Part shown: positions 33,191 through 42,107 of the stretch, piece by piece
Layout: every line of letters begins with the position of its first letter
How positions within the stretch are numbered: position 1 is the first letter of the stretch
Made by a program: the position numbers and the translations under genes
Source of the DNA: Rhizobiales bacterium 65-79
GTDB lineage: Bacteria > Pseudomonadota > Alphaproteobacteria > Rhizobiales > Rhizobiaceae
Length of the DNA stretch: 59,265 nucleotides
Direction of reading: 5' to 3'
Assembly (NCBI GenBank): GCA_001896885.1
Contig: MKRJ01000029.1
Location: 1 to 59,265, forward strand
Notes under the pieces: model-generated
The model's input: the letters and a program-made list of their open reading frames with translations, nothing else
What the model was told of the DNA's origin: nothing
The model's database searches: none

Positions 33191-35200
33191 CTACCCGTTC
33201 AACTGCTTCATGAGTTCGACTACATCGAGCGGCTTCGATGAAGCCGGCGGTGGGCCGGCTTTGGCCGGCTGTGGCGCGAGAAGGGCGCTCTCGAGATCGA
33301 GCTGAGGATCTGCGGACGGTCTCGAAAGCTCGTCCTCGATCGCATCCCAGTCCTCTTCGGCCATGTACTGGATGCCGAGACGGTTCGCGGCCGTCTCGGC
33401 CTGGTTCATCATGTCGAGCGCCTCGTTGCGTGCGCCGGGCTTCACCTTCTCCCAGGAATAGACGGTGAAGCCGTTTTTGCCGGTGCGGCCGACACGCACT
33501 TCCGCCGTGAGCTGCTCAAAGAAATCATCCCCGAGGCCGCGCGCGAAGGCGACATAGCCCGTCTGTTCCGGATCGTCCTTGGCGAGATAGAGGTAGAGGC
33601 GCGCCTTGAGCAGCGATGCATTGAAGTTGAAGAAGCGAAGGCCGAATTTGCGCGGCCGCCCCCGCCGATTCTTCTCGACCTTCACCTGCCAGAAGACCGG
33701 TGCGGTCTCCTGGCCGACACCACGCACGGCGATGACGCGGCTAACGGGATGATGGGAAGCCCACCCGAGCACATCGTCGGTCCAGGCGTTGCCGTCGATC
33801 GCCGTCAGGTCGACCGGGCGCCGGTTGCCGTGCTCATCCGGCCAGGTCCTCTCCACCAGCCTGTCCAGCGCGGCGCGCACCGGATCCTCTGAAATATGCC
33901 CACCGCAAGGAACACCGGGCATGGCGTTCTGGCCGTCGATGACGCCACGATCGATGACGAAGCGCGCCCTGCGGCGACCCCAGCCGATCAGCAGCCATTC
34001 GACGCGGTCCTGCTGGACATCGATACCGAGCGTCAGTTTCAGCGCGGCCTTCGGCACGATGCCGCGCGTGAAGCCGAGCGCTTCGGCGCGGTCGCGCAAA
34101 TCTTCCCATGGAACGGACTTCCCGGAGACCTCATAGGCAAGCCCGAGCGTGTCGTTGAAGAAAACCTGCTCGGCGGCCTTCGCTTCCTTCGTGTCCTCGT
34201 GCGCGCCGTCGGGACGGCCGCGCTGCAGGTTGAACCAGCGACGTGCAATGCGTTCCCAGCTCTGCAGCGGCCCGTAGGCCGCCCAGATATGGAAGGAGCG
34301 GTGCTCGCGCGCCCGATCCGGATATTTCGCGATCCAGACACCGCGGCGGACGATGGACGCGCGATGATGCTGTTCGATCGCAGCCCCGCATTTCACACAC
34401 CAGAAGCACGCGCGCTCCGGATGCGCCTCGTCGAGGCGATCGCGCATGTTCTCCCAGTCGAGCGGCTGCATGTAGGCACAATGCGGACACGGGACGTGAT
34501 AACGCTCCTGCGTGCCGGCGAGGTAATTGCGCGTAATGCGACAGCCGGGCTGGATGAGTGGCGTCGAATTCTTGAATATCTTGGCGAACTCGAAAGCTTC
34601 GGAACGGCTGTCCGCCTGGCCTTCCGGGTCACCCGCCGGATTGATCTCCCATTTCGCCAGATCGTCCTGAACCTGACGTTTCATCGAGATCATCGATAGC
34701 GACGCCGGCGAGTTCGCGCCCGATATCTGGATGGCGCCACGGCCGTCAACCCGCTCCTTGTAGAGGATCGAGGAGCCGCCATCGCGGCTCTTTTCCGGAA
34801 AGAGCGGCGCAAGCGACGCCGTCTCGAGGAGAAGCGGCCGGAGCTTCTGTTTCGACCAACGGGAGGCGTTGTCCTCCGTCGGATGGACATAGAGAAAATC
34901 GCCGGGATCCATGGCAAGCGACCCGAGCGTGAAGATGTTGGCGAGTACGGTGCCGCCGACCTGGGCCGATTTCTTCAGGGTGACGATGCGGCACGGATCG
35001 TCCGGCGAGAAGGCGCGCAGCACCTCACTGAAGAAGGGAAACAGTTCCTCGTTGTAGGGACCGGCGAACTCCGACAATCGCGCGGAAAAGACAATGTTCG
35101 TCTTCGCCCATTCGAGATAGTTGACCGGCGGCGGCGGAGCGACCACCTCGGCGAGTATCTCATGCCGTAGCCGCTTCGGGCTAGCGAGCAGCGTCGGCAT
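33191..35200 (-). CDS. Terminase large subunit, gpA family
   Basis: A 669-residue packaging motor. The ATPase part holds a Walker A-like KKSAQVGGT at 76-84 and FLYVHPTEDNASRWSKQKLR. A zinc-ribbon-like block follows (CPHCAYMQPL, CFWCVKCGAAIEQHH). The nuclease part begins near LKLTLGIDVQQDRVEWLLIG, with DLTAIDGNAWTDDVLGW giving acidic residues. It cuts concatemers and drives DNA into the head. The start shares one base with the small-subunit stop. Confidence 0.95.
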   Translation of the reverse strand: MPTLLASPKRLRHEILAEVVAPPPPVNYLEWAKTNIVFSARLSEFAGPYNEELFPFFSEVLRAFSPDDPCRIVTLKKSAQVGGTVLANIFTLGSLAMDPGDFLYVHPTEDNASRWSKQKLRPLLLETASLAPLFPEKSRDGGSSILYKERVDGRGAIQISGANSPASLSMISMKRQVQDDLAKWEINPAGDPEGQADSRSEAFEFAKIFKNSTPLIQPGCRITRNYLAGTQERYHVPCPHCAYMQPLDWENMRDRLDEAHPERACFWCVKCGAAIEQHHRASIVRRGVWIAKYPDRAREHRSFHIWAAYGPLQSWERIARRWFNLQRGRPDGAHEDTKEAKAAEQVFFNDTLGLAYEVSGKSVPWEDLRDRAEALGFTRGIVPKAALKLTLGIDVQQDRVEWLLIGWGRRRARFVIDRGVIDGQNAMPGVPCGGHISEDPVRAALDRLVERTWPDEHGNRRPVDLTAIDGNAWTDDVLGWASHHPVSRVIAVRGVGQETAPVFWQVKVEKNRRGRPRKFGLRFFNFNASLLKARLYLYLAKDDPEQTGYVAFARGLGDDFFEQLTAEVRVGRTGKNGFTVYSWEKVKPGARNEALDMMNQAETAANRLGIQYMAEEDWDAIEDELSRPSADPQLDLESALLAPQPAKAGPPPASSKPLDVVELMKQLNG

Positions 35201-35871
35201 CAGGCAGCTTCCTTCTCGTCGACCGCCGCCGGCGATGCCTCCGCCGCGTCCCGATGATCGCTGCTCGCCCGGGCGCGTACGTCGCGGAAAGCCTTTGAAA
35301 GCTCATGCAACACATCGCGATGCGGCAGGGCGAACCGGGCTGCGACTGCCGTTGCCAGATCGGCCATGCCACCCTCGATGACACGCATAACGTCGGCCGC
35401 GATCTTGGCCATTTCGATACGCGCATCGATAGCGAGCATATAGCGCCCGGCCGAGGCAGCTTCCTCCCGGCGCATACGTGCCGCTTTGATCTTCTCCTGC
35501 TCAAGACGCTCGCGCTGGATCTGCTCGGCAACGGGGTCGATGATCGGCAGGCGATCAGAGCGAAATGTAGAAGTGGCCGTTGACGCAGGTTCAGCCGGCG
35601 TATCGCTTGTTCCGTCTACAGCAGGGATAAGATCGGGCGCGGCCTCTATGTGCGTCCGCGCATGAGCGCCGTTGCCGAGCGCCTGCCCCGGATCGCGGCC
35701 TGCGCGATATTGCGCAAGCGCGATCTCGAAGACGAGCCTGGCGGAACGACCTTCGCCGACGATAGCCGGGCCGAAGATTTTCCCTTCCGCTATGAGCTGG
35801 CTGACGCGCCCAGGCGAGATGTTCGCGCGCGCGGCGAACTCGCTCTTGGTCACGAGCGTGCATTCCGTCAT
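35200..35871 (-). CDS. Terminase small subunit, gpNu1-like
   Basis: A 223-residue protein. Residues 1-60 are a winged HTH (SEFAARANISPGRVSQLIAE, GKIFGPAIVGEGRSARL), as in lambda Nu1. A flexible Ala/Thr-rich linker follows, then a helical region for oligomerisation and large-subunit contact (QIQRERLEQEKIKAARMRRE). It recognises the cos or pac site, which should lie close to this gene; no cos could be defined by eye. No strong ribosome site precedes the ATG. Confidence 0.88.
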   Translation of the reverse strand: MTECTLVTKSEFAARANISPGRVSQLIAEGKIFGPAIVGEGRSARLVFEIALAQYRAGRDPGQALGNGAHARTHIEAAPDLIPAVDGTSDTPAEPASTATSTFRSDRLPIIDPVAEQIQRERLEQEKIKAARMRREEAASAGRYMLAIDARIEMAKIAADVMRVIEGGMADLATAVAARFALPHRDVLHELSKAFRDVRARASSDHRDAAEASPAAVDEKEAA

Positions 35872-36009
35872 TTTAGACCCGAATTTAGGCTTGGCTTTAG
35901 TCCGGCCGGCGCGGAGTTTAGGCTTCTGAAGAACCGCCAGACTGGCGAATGGTCTGGGTTTGAATTACTCGCCCCAGCTGACCACCCCGGAAGGACCCGT
36001 GCCCGACAA

Positions 36010-36720
36010 TCAGCGCGCCGTCGCTATCGCGCGCGCCATCGCATCTGCGAAGTTCCGAGGGAAATGCGCATTGGCATAGGCGTTCGAGAGATCGAAGAAA
36101 TGGTAGCGCGCCTGATAGCTGACGGTCGATACGAAGATCAGCACAGGCTCCAGCTTCTTGCCCTGTCGTCTCCACACACCGCGCGGCAAGCCCGGCTGTC
36201 TCGGAACGAAGTAGCGTGCCCTTTGCGGACCCGCTCGCTTTCTGGACCGCGCCGTCTCCCACTGGTGCGCATCCGGCGATGCCGCCAATTGGGACAGGAT
36301 TTGCGTGATCGTTCCCGCCGAGATGTTGCCGTATGCGTCGAGCCGCAGCCCTTTCGCCGGCACTGCCCGTTCACTGGCCGACATCAAGCCGCGGTTCACC
36401 AGCCACTTCTCGAACCGCTTGAGAGGACGGCCGCCGCCTTCGACCTGCGGCAGAAGGTAATGGCTTTGGGCGCGGGCACTATCCTTGAACCAGACGCTCG
36501 CGACCGGGCTGGCCTTCGTGGCCGGCGTGACACGCAGGCTGTTCATCGTGAAGCGCGTCGGCCGGTCGAAGATGATCGGCAGCAGATCGCGATGGTATTC
36601 CCGCAAGCCGTTTGCCGTGTTGGTCAACGCGAGCGCCGTGGCAAACGGAAGCTGGTTGCGTTCCAGATCCGTCATCCACGCGGTCCATTCGCGGATGTTC
36701 GTTTCGAAGGAAATGTCCAT
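36010..36720 (-). CDS. Phage structural protein, probable head-tail completion
   Basis: A 236-residue protein (MDISFETNIREWTAWMTDLE to ANAHFPRNFADAMARAIATA). The LPFATALALTNTANGLREYH helix, PTRFTMNSLRVTPATKASPV and SHYLLPQVEGGGRPLKRFEK blocks recur in a family of tail-completion-like proteins of many siphophages, for which I know no firm function. Oddly it lies upstream of the small terminase gene, not among the connector genes. Confidence 0.6.
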   Translation of the reverse strand: MDISFETNIREWTAWMTDLERNQLPFATALALTNTANGLREYHRDLLPIIFDRPTRFTMNSLRVTPATKASPVASVWFKDSARAQSHYLLPQVEGGGRPLKRFEKWLVNRGLMSASERAVPAKGLRLDAYGNISAGTITQILSQLAASPDAHQWETARSRKRAGPQRARYFVPRQPGLPRGVWRRQGKKLEPVLIFVSTVSYQARYHFFDLSNAYANAHFPRNFADAMARAIATAR

Positions 36721-36828
36721 GCTTCGCCACCACGGTAACGCAGGTCAGCTATCGCCTTTGCGCTACCAGCCGCCGATGGCGCTGCTCACCTGGAGTGCGC
36801 ACTGTCGGCTATCTATGGGGTGAGTCCG

Positions 36829-37494
36829 CTACTCTCGTTTCGCCAATTGTGCAAGATCGAGTTCGACGGGCACGACGCGACCGAAGATCATGACCTCAAC
36901 CTTGGCCCGACCTTCATGGCTGCCCGCGCCCAGTTCAGTCACCGCACCGGGAAACGAGGCAAAGGGCCCGGAGGCGACGCGAACATGCTCACCCTTTCTG
37001 AACATCATCCCAGCGTTGCACGGTACTTCTTTAAGTGTCGCCAGTTCCGCCTTGATTTTTAACATGATCTTGTCTGTCAGGAAGAACGGCCGACCTTCCA
37101 CTCCGAGTACCGAAACGACGTGCTTGATGGAGGCGATCCCGGCCCATGCCGCCGGCGTGTCGGCCACATGCACGAACAAGTAGCCCGGCCACGCCAGTAT
37201 CCAAACGCCCTCCCCCTCTGTGGCACGACGACGACCGCCGATCGTCTTGTCGGCCCTCCGAAGCGGCAACCAGTGCTCAATCAGAGCCGACGACATGGAT
37301 TTATCCACATCATTTTCGCGACGAGGTGCCACTTTGATGATAGCCCAGCGCCTTTCTATGCCGTCCTCGCCCGCAGCCGCTAGAAGCGCCTGCTGTCGAC
37401 GATTCGCGGCTATCTGGCGATCGGACGCGGCATAGCACCTGTCCAGATTGATCGCATCCGCCTCATTCAGCCGCTTCACGTCGATTGCCATCAT
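36829..37494 (-). CDS. NusG-like antitermination protein
   Basis: A 221-residue protein. Residues about 45-150 form an NGN domain (RRWAIIKVAPRRENDVDKSM, GVWILAWPGYLFVHVADTPA, WAGIASIKHVVSVLGVEGRP) and the C-terminus a KOW domain (FRKGEHVRVASGPFASFPGA to KVEVMIFGRVVPVELD). NusG/RfaH proteins bind RNA polymerase and promote elongation. Encoded immediately upstream of the terminase and all late genes, it could replace lambda Q as late antiterminator; this is inference. Its start lies within the end of the O-like gene (overlap about 32 bases); two adjacent ATG codons are possible. Confidence 0.85.
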   Translation of the reverse strand: MMAIDVKRLNEADAINLDRCYAASDRQIAANRRQQALLAAAGEDGIERRWAIIKVAPRRENDVDKSMSSALIEHWLPLRRADKTIGGRRRATEGEGVWILAWPGYLFVHVADTPAAWAGIASIKHVVSVLGVEGRPFFLTDKIMLKIKAELATLKEVPCNAGMMFRKGEHVRVASGPFASFPGAVTELGAGSHEGRAKVEVMIFGRVVPVELDLAQLAKRE

Positions 37495-38707
37495 CCTCGT
37501 TGCCTTTACCGGTTTCCGCCTTTACCGCCGCCTCGAACTCCGCCAGCCCGCGCGGCCCACCCTTGGGGAAATACGCACCGCCCATTCCGCCTGGATCCGG
37601 CAGCCAGGGCCAGCCGCGCAGCTCGTGCTCCAGCCGCCAGGCTTCCCAACCCTCCGTGCCGACTGGAACGAACTCCGTCAGTCCGGCGAGCCATCCCAGC
37701 TCCGGCGTCACCGTCACGCCGCGGCGCTGCTCCGCCGCCTCGTGCATGCGGTTCACCGCAGGCCAGCCGAACCGGACCTGGCGACGCATCCGCTCGGCGC
37801 GGCCCGCCGCGTCGTCCTGCGCGATCAGCTGGGCGATGAAGGCGCTGGTCGGCGCCGGCGAAGGCTCTGCCGGCAAGAGCAGTCTGCGCGCCCGAACGCT
37901 GCCCCAAAGCGGCCCGAAGGGCGGCGCGTTGAGCGGTTCCGGGGGCGCCTCGGCCGGGTCCGGCACGTCCGCCCATTTCCGCTCGGCGAAATACGTCCCG
38001 AGCGAGAGCGCCTTCCTGCCCGTCATGGCGCGATAGGCGCCCGCCAGCCGCTCCGCCTCGGCGCGTTCGCCGTCCGTCAGCTTGGCGAACTGCGCAACGG
38101 TCCAGTGCGTCGACGAGTTCGCCCAGCCCGGCCAGTCATGGTCGGCGGCGATCTTCTTCACCCGCTTCTCGAACTTTGCCGGATCGTCGGAATTTTCGTC
38201 CGCGCGCGCGCCCTCTCTCTCTCTGCTATTCTCAGGTATTACTATATCTTCAGTATTTACTAGGGGCGGATTTACCGGCGCCGGTTCAACCGGCGACGGT
38301 TCAACCGGCGCCGGTTTTTCAGGCTGCGGCAAAGATGCAACACTTTCCTGTTCAGCAGTCCGCGACCCGCCAGGTTCGTCATAAATAACGAGCATCAACC
38401 CGTTAAATTTGCCGTCTTTTCGAGCACCTTCTCGCTCCATATATCCGGCATCAACAAGCTCGGAGACCATGGTGCGCGCCTTGTCGCGGCCGCATCCGCC
38501 CTTCTTCCGGATGTCGCCCATGCGCACGGTCCAGTTGTCCGGCTTGGACAGCAAATAGCCGAGAAGCCACCGTGCTTCCATGGAAAGCCGGACGTCTTCG
38601 AAGACGTGATTTGGCACCGTCGTATATCGCGCATTCCGAACGCCACGACGAATTGTCGCTTCCTCGGTCAAGGCCCATCTCGCTTGCTGCTGTTGTGCGG
38701 ACCGCAC
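37463..38707 (-). CDS. Winged-helix replication initiator-like protein (O-like)
   Basis: A 414-residue protein. Residues about 25-95 are a winged helix of the phage replication HTH type (YTTVPNHVFEDVRLSMEARW, WTVRMGDIRKKGGCGRDKAR, VDAGYMERE). Residues about 130-160 are a Pro-rich linker (PVEPSPVEPAPVNPP) encoded by 15-base direct repeats. A charged linker and a C-terminal domain follow (TGRKALSLGTYFAERKWADV, RWPWLP-like end). This plan, DNA-binding domain, repeat-bearing linker, helicase-contact domain, is that of lambda O. It ends in EAAE, a C-terminus shared with several prophage proteins. Confidence 0.7.
   Translation of the reverse strand: MRSAQQQQARWALTEEATIRRGVRNARYTTVPNHVFEDVRLSMEARWLLGYLLSKPDNWTVRMGDIRKKGGCGRDKARTMVSELVDAGYMEREGARKDGKFNGLMLVIYDEPGGSRTAEQESVASLPQPEKPAPVEPSPVEPAPVNPPLVNTEDIVIPENSREREGARADENSDDPAKFEKRVKKIAADHDWPGWANSSTHWTVAQFAKLTDGERAEAERLAGAYRAMTGRKALSLGTYFAERKWADVPDPAEAPPEPLNAPPFGPLWGSVRARRLLLPAEPSPAPTSAFIAQLIAQDDAAGRAERMRRQVRFGWPAVNRMHEAAEQRRGVTVTPELGWLAGLTEFVPVGTEGWEAWRLEHELRGWPWLPDPGGMGGAYFPKGGPRGLAEFEAAVKAETGKGNEDDGNRREAAE
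38227..38318. other. Candidate phage replication origin inside the O-like gene
   Basis: Three adjoining 15-base direct repeats start at 38274, 38289 and 38304 (ACCGGCGCCGGTTCA, ACCGGCGACGGTTCA, ACCGGCGCCGGTTTT). Next to them lies the AT-rich stretch 38227-38262, which stands out in this GC-rich window. Iterons beside an AT-rich segment within the initiator gene is the lambda ori layout. Confidence 0.5.
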
Positions 38708-39270
38708 ATGAATTGAAGATTGGAGAGGTCGTCGGTTCCGCCGCGCGAGAGTGCGACTCTATGGTCGATCGTCAGATTGACAGTGACGTCGCATCCTGGG
38801 TGCGCGCATTGGTAGGAAATGCCTGCATCAAGCATACGAAGAAACAGATCGGAGCGGATCGCTTGATATTGCCGTCGCCGTTTTGCCGTATGTAGTTTCT
38901 TCGCGGTTCGTCCGGCCGCGATGATCTCGAGATCACGCTCGATTTCTCGGACGCGCTCGATCGAGATTTCGTCGCCTTCATATTCCAGCAGTGCACCGGT
39001 CCCGCCATGCCAAAGCTGGCGCACAAGATCGTTCTGAAAATTTGCTCGCGCGTCCTCGACGCGAGCGATTAACGCCGCGGGATCAGTCGCCAAATGCGTG
39101 GCGACAATCTCGATGATCGTTTGCCACCCCTCGACACCGAAAAGATTTTGAACCTGAGTGAGAAGGGCATCGCGCCAGAGCCAGTACGGGTTACCCTTCG
39201 TTCCCGGTGCTCCGATTGCTATTCCGTCATTGCGATCAAGATAAACGAATTCGCCGAACGTAACGATCAT
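38668..39270 (-). CDS. HNH endonuclease
   Basis: A 200-residue protein with an HNH motif near the C-terminus: CAHPGCDVTVNLTIDHRVAL then SRGGTDDLSNLQFMCGPHN. The two CxxC-like pairs and DH...N...H residues form the beta-beta-alpha-metal site. The N-terminal part (FGEFVYLDRNDGIAIGAPGT) is not recognised. AGGAGAG is seven bases before ATG at 39270; a GTG at 39330 is also in frame. It overlaps the O-like gene start. It may be a homing-type nuclease or help packaging. Confidence 0.75.
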   Translation of the reverse strand: MIVTFGEFVYLDRNDGIAIGAPGTKGNPYWLWRDALLTQVQNLFGVEGWQTIIEIVATHLATDPAALIARVEDARANFQNDLVRQLWHGGTGALLEYEGDEISIERVREIERDLEIIAAGRTAKKLHTAKRRRQYQAIRSDLFLRMLDAGISYQCAHPGCDVTVNLTIDHRVALSRGGTDDLSNLQFMCGPHNSSKRDGP

Positions 39271-39331
39271 GATGGTCTCTCCTTTTGAAGGACAAACCAT
39301 AATCGGAATCGTGCCAAGGCGCCCCGCCACA

Positions 39332-41500
39332 TCACTCCGCAGCCTCCCGGAATTCTGCCGGCACCGGCGCGCGCATCTTCGGCGCCGCGTCCGCCATGAT
39401 CGCCGTGACCTCGGCCTCCATCATCTCGACGGAAACCGCGTTGCCGATCTGCTTGACCATCTCGGTCTTGGTGCCGGCGAACTCATAGACCTGGTCTTCG
39501 GTATTGAAGCCCATCGCCGCCGCCAGCTCGTGCGGCTCCAGCATGCGGAAGAGGATGTCGTAATGATCCGTTCCCTCGACGAGGTCGACATGGCCGCTCG
39601 CGGCGATGGTCGGCGCAGGCCGGCCGATATCGTGGACGCGCGGTGCCTGGCCGCGCCGCTCGCCATGCTGGGCCGTGATGAAGGCAAGCTCGCCGCGATT
39701 CGCCGTGGTCAATGTCGGCAACGGGTCGGATTCCACGTCCCGCGCGCGATTGCTGCCGTCGGCATGCGTGATCGGCACGACTATGCCGAACCGGCCCTTT
39801 GACGTGACGGTCGGTAGCGGCTCCTCGGCGCTGACACAGGTCTCGCCCGAGCCGGAACCGTAATAGGGAGAGATGAGCGCCGTGCCGCTGCCGCGTTCTC
39901 CGCCGGTCACGATGGTCGGGAGCGGTTCAGATGCGGCCCGCGGCGCGCCGCCGGATGCCTGCGAAAGGACGAAGGGCTGCGCAATTCCGAAATTGCCGCC
40001 GCCGGCATGAATCGTACCCAGCGGCTCATCGACACTCTTCACCCGCCTACGATGAGGATCGTGATCATAAGCATCAACGCCATGGGCTGCGGAGACCACG
40101 AACGGCTCGACCAGGATCGGCCGAGCGCAGCCCTCATGTTTCTCGGCACCCGCGCCACCGGTCGTGATCGTCGGCAAGGGCTCGCCGGCCGATCGCGGGG
40201 CACCGTTATTGTGCTGCGAGAGCACCATCGGCTGCGCCAGCCAGACGCCGCCCTTCGTGTCGAGCGTCGGAACCGGCTCGGTCGACACCGGCTTTGCCTG
40301 GTTGCCCTTGCGACCATTCATGATGACGGGCTCTGCAACGCCAACGCCGCCATTCGTGGTAAGGGTAGGAATGGGCTCGTCAGGGCTGCTTACGCAAGAG
40401 CCGTTCGCCCGGTGGATATCGGTCCGAAGCAAGATGGGCTCGGCGAGTCCTATATGCTGGCCATTGGCGGCGAGCGCCGGGATGGGATCGCCGATGGAAC
40501 GGCCGTTTCCGTTCCGGCGCAGCGTAACCAGCATCGCCGCCGCCGAGCGGCCACCGCGAGCGAATTCATGCGGAGACATCCGGAAATGCCGCAGCCGTGC
40601 CAAATAGTCCGCCACCAGCGCACGCCGCTTCTTCCGAAGCTTGCCCTTCAGATGCCGCTTGGCGAAAGCGCGGCGCAGGTGGAAGATCAACGATCGCTCG
40701 ATCTCGCGATGGAGGGGATCGATGAACGGCTGCGGCCAGTCGAACTTGATGGCGCCGGCCAGGATACGCATCAATGTCTTCGGTGCGAGAGGTATCGGCC
40801 GTGCGAAAATCGACTTGCCCCGAATGGACCAATCGATGATTTCCCGCGCCGGCCGCCAGGGCTTCATGTCCGCAAACAGGTCGGCCGCACCATGTTTGGC
40901 ATGCGTCAACGGCGCCCAGCGAACCAGCCTGCGGTCGTTCCGCGCCTTGAGGATGAAACGTTGCCTTGTCGTCGCGCCGCCATAGTTCGCCGCGTTGAGC
41001 TTGCGCCATTCCGGCTCGAACCCGAGCCGCTTCAGCGTCTCGATCCAGGCAAGGAAATATTCGCCCTTGCGCGATTTCACCGGCTTGCCCGTCCGGTGAT
41101 CGACCGGGCCCCAGCCGCAGAATTCCCACACGTTCTCGATGATGATGCGCTTGACGCGCAGTTCGGTCAGCCAGGTGATGATGTGCCAGGGGTCGGACCG
41201 CTGCTGGTCCGACGTCGGCTTGCCACCGCGCGCCACCGAATGGTGCGTGCAGGTCGGCGAGGCCATCAGGAGATCGAGATAGCCCTCCGGCACGAGGAGA
41301 TGCGGGCGCACGGTCGAGATGTCCTGCACGTAGTGCCGTGCCTCCGGATGGTTCTTCCGGTGCGTCTCGATCGCCGTCGGCCAGTGGTTGACGCAGACCA
41401 GCTCCATCTCGAGCCCGAGGCCGGCGAGCGCGCGGGCGCAGCCGGTCGACGAACCGCCGGCGCCGCAGAGAAGGTCGGCCACGAGCATCTTGCGCTTCAC
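39332..41500 (-). CDS. C5-cytosine DNA methyltransferase with expanded variable region
   Basis: A 722-residue enzyme. Motif I is DLLCGAGGSSTG (9-20), motif IV is ASPTCTHHS with catalytic Cys84 (PT-C in place of the usual PP-C), motif VI is IIENV (120-124), motif VIII is TTRQRF, and motifs IX-X lie near GRPAPTIAASGH and KQIGNAVSVEM. Between VIII and IX, residues about 338-640 hold nine copies of a PLPTITTGG-type unit where normally one is present, so the enzyme is almost twice the usual length. It would methylate cytosines in phage DNA against restriction. The C-terminus is REAAE. Confidence 0.88.
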   Translation of the reverse strand: MKRKMLVADLLCGAGGSSTGCARALAGLGLEMELVCVNHWPTAIETHRKNHPEARHYVQDISTVRPHLLVPEGYLDLLMASPTCTHHSVARGGKPTSDQQRSDPWHIITWLTELRVKRIIIENVWEFCGWGPVDHRTGKPVKSRKGEYFLAWIETLKRLGFEPEWRKLNAANYGGATTRQRFILKARNDRRLVRWAPLTHAKHGAADLFADMKPWRPAREIIDWSIRGKSIFARPIPLAPKTLMRILAGAIKFDWPQPFIDPLHREIERSLIFHLRRAFAKRHLKGKLRKKRRALVADYLARLRHFRMSPHEFARGGRSAAAMLVTLRRNGNGRSIGDPIPALAANGQHIGLAEPILLRTDIHRANGSCVSSPDEPIPTLTTNGGVGVAEPVIMNGRKGNQAKPVSTEPVPTLDTKGGVWLAQPMVLSQHNNGAPRSAGEPLPTITTGGAGAEKHEGCARPILVEPFVVSAAHGVDAYDHDPHRRRVKSVDEPLGTIHAGGGNFGIAQPFVLSQASGGAPRAASEPLPTIVTGGERGSGTALISPYYGSGSGETCVSAEEPLPTVTSKGRFGIVVPITHADGSNRARDVESDPLPTLTTANRGELAFITAQHGERRGQAPRVHDIGRPAPTIAASGHVDLVEGTDHYDILFRMLEPHELAAAMGFNTEDQVYEFAGTKTEMVKQIGNAVSVEMMEAEVTAIMADAAPKMRAPVPAEFREAAE

Positions 41501-41823
41501 GGCATCCTCCCGTGGCGCTTCATGACATTGCCGAGCGTGGTCGCGGTGCGGATCAGGGCCTGGCGCGCGGCGATCTCGCCGGTCCCGGAAAACTTCGCCT
41601 GCGCCAGCCGATCGGCGGCGAGCGCCACCTTGTGGCAGGCCGCCATGATCTCGGCATCCGGCCGCGAGACGACGACGCGCGGCACGGGCGGCCGCACCTG
41701 CTCGACCTCGGCGCGCACCATGGATCGCAGCGCCGGCAAGAGCCGCCGCGCGATGGCGTCGTCATCGTCGAGACGAGGAACATCGACATGGAGGCGCCGA
41801 GCCTTTCCGACCTGCGCTGTCAC
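41497..41823 (-). CDS. Hypothetical helical protein
   Basis: A 108-residue protein (VTAQVGKARRLHVDVPRLDD to LGNVMKRHGRMP) that is helical and basic at the end. It starts with GTG overlapping the stop of the gene before (GTGA) and its stop overlaps the methyltransferase start (ATGA). I do not recognise it. Confidence 0.6.
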   Translation of the reverse strand: MTAQVGKARRLHVDVPRLDDDDAIARRLLPALRSMVRAEVEQVRPPVPRVVVSRPDAEIMAACHKVALAADRLAQAKFSGTGEIAARQALIRTATTLGNVMKRHGRMP

Positions 41824-42107
41824 GATGCCGTCCCCGCTCGGGCATAGGCGGCGAAGGCATCTCGCACCTGGTCGAAGAGCGGATTTCTGTGCCGTCCGTC
41901 CGGGCCGCGCGTCGCCGACCATTCGGCGTGGCGGATGTCGATGAACTGCAGCCCGAGATCGAAATGCGCTCGCCGGCAGACGGCCTGGAATACGTCCAAA
42001 TATTTCATGAGGACGCTGTCCGGGACCGAGAGCAGCACCAGCGCGCGCACGTGATCGTCGGCGGCGTTGTGCATCTGGCGGATGATCGGCAGCATGGAAT
42101 CGGTCAT
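41820..42107 (-). CDS. Hypothetical protein
   Basis: A 95-residue protein (MTDSMLPIIRQMHNAADDHV to AFAAYARAGTAS) with an N-terminal helical half (VRALVLLSVPDSVLMKYLDV) and a polar C-terminus. Both ends overlap neighbours by four bases, so it belongs to the tightly coupled early operon. No family recognised. Confidence 0.6.
   Translation of the reverse strand: MTDSMLPIIRQMHNAADDHVRALVLLSVPDSVLMKYLDVFQAVCRRAHFDLGLQFIDIRHAEWSATRGPDGRHRNPLFDQVRDAFAAYARAGTAS

Noticed and set aside
38205-38225. CT-dinucleotide run in the O-like gene as a phase-variable tract
   Set aside because: It is short, interrupted and the reading frame is intact on both sides.
40007-41944. A 645-codon plus-strand frame opposite the cytosine methyltransferase
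   Set aside because: The minus strand encodes clear methyltransferase motifs; the plus frame is Arg-rich and crosses gene borders.
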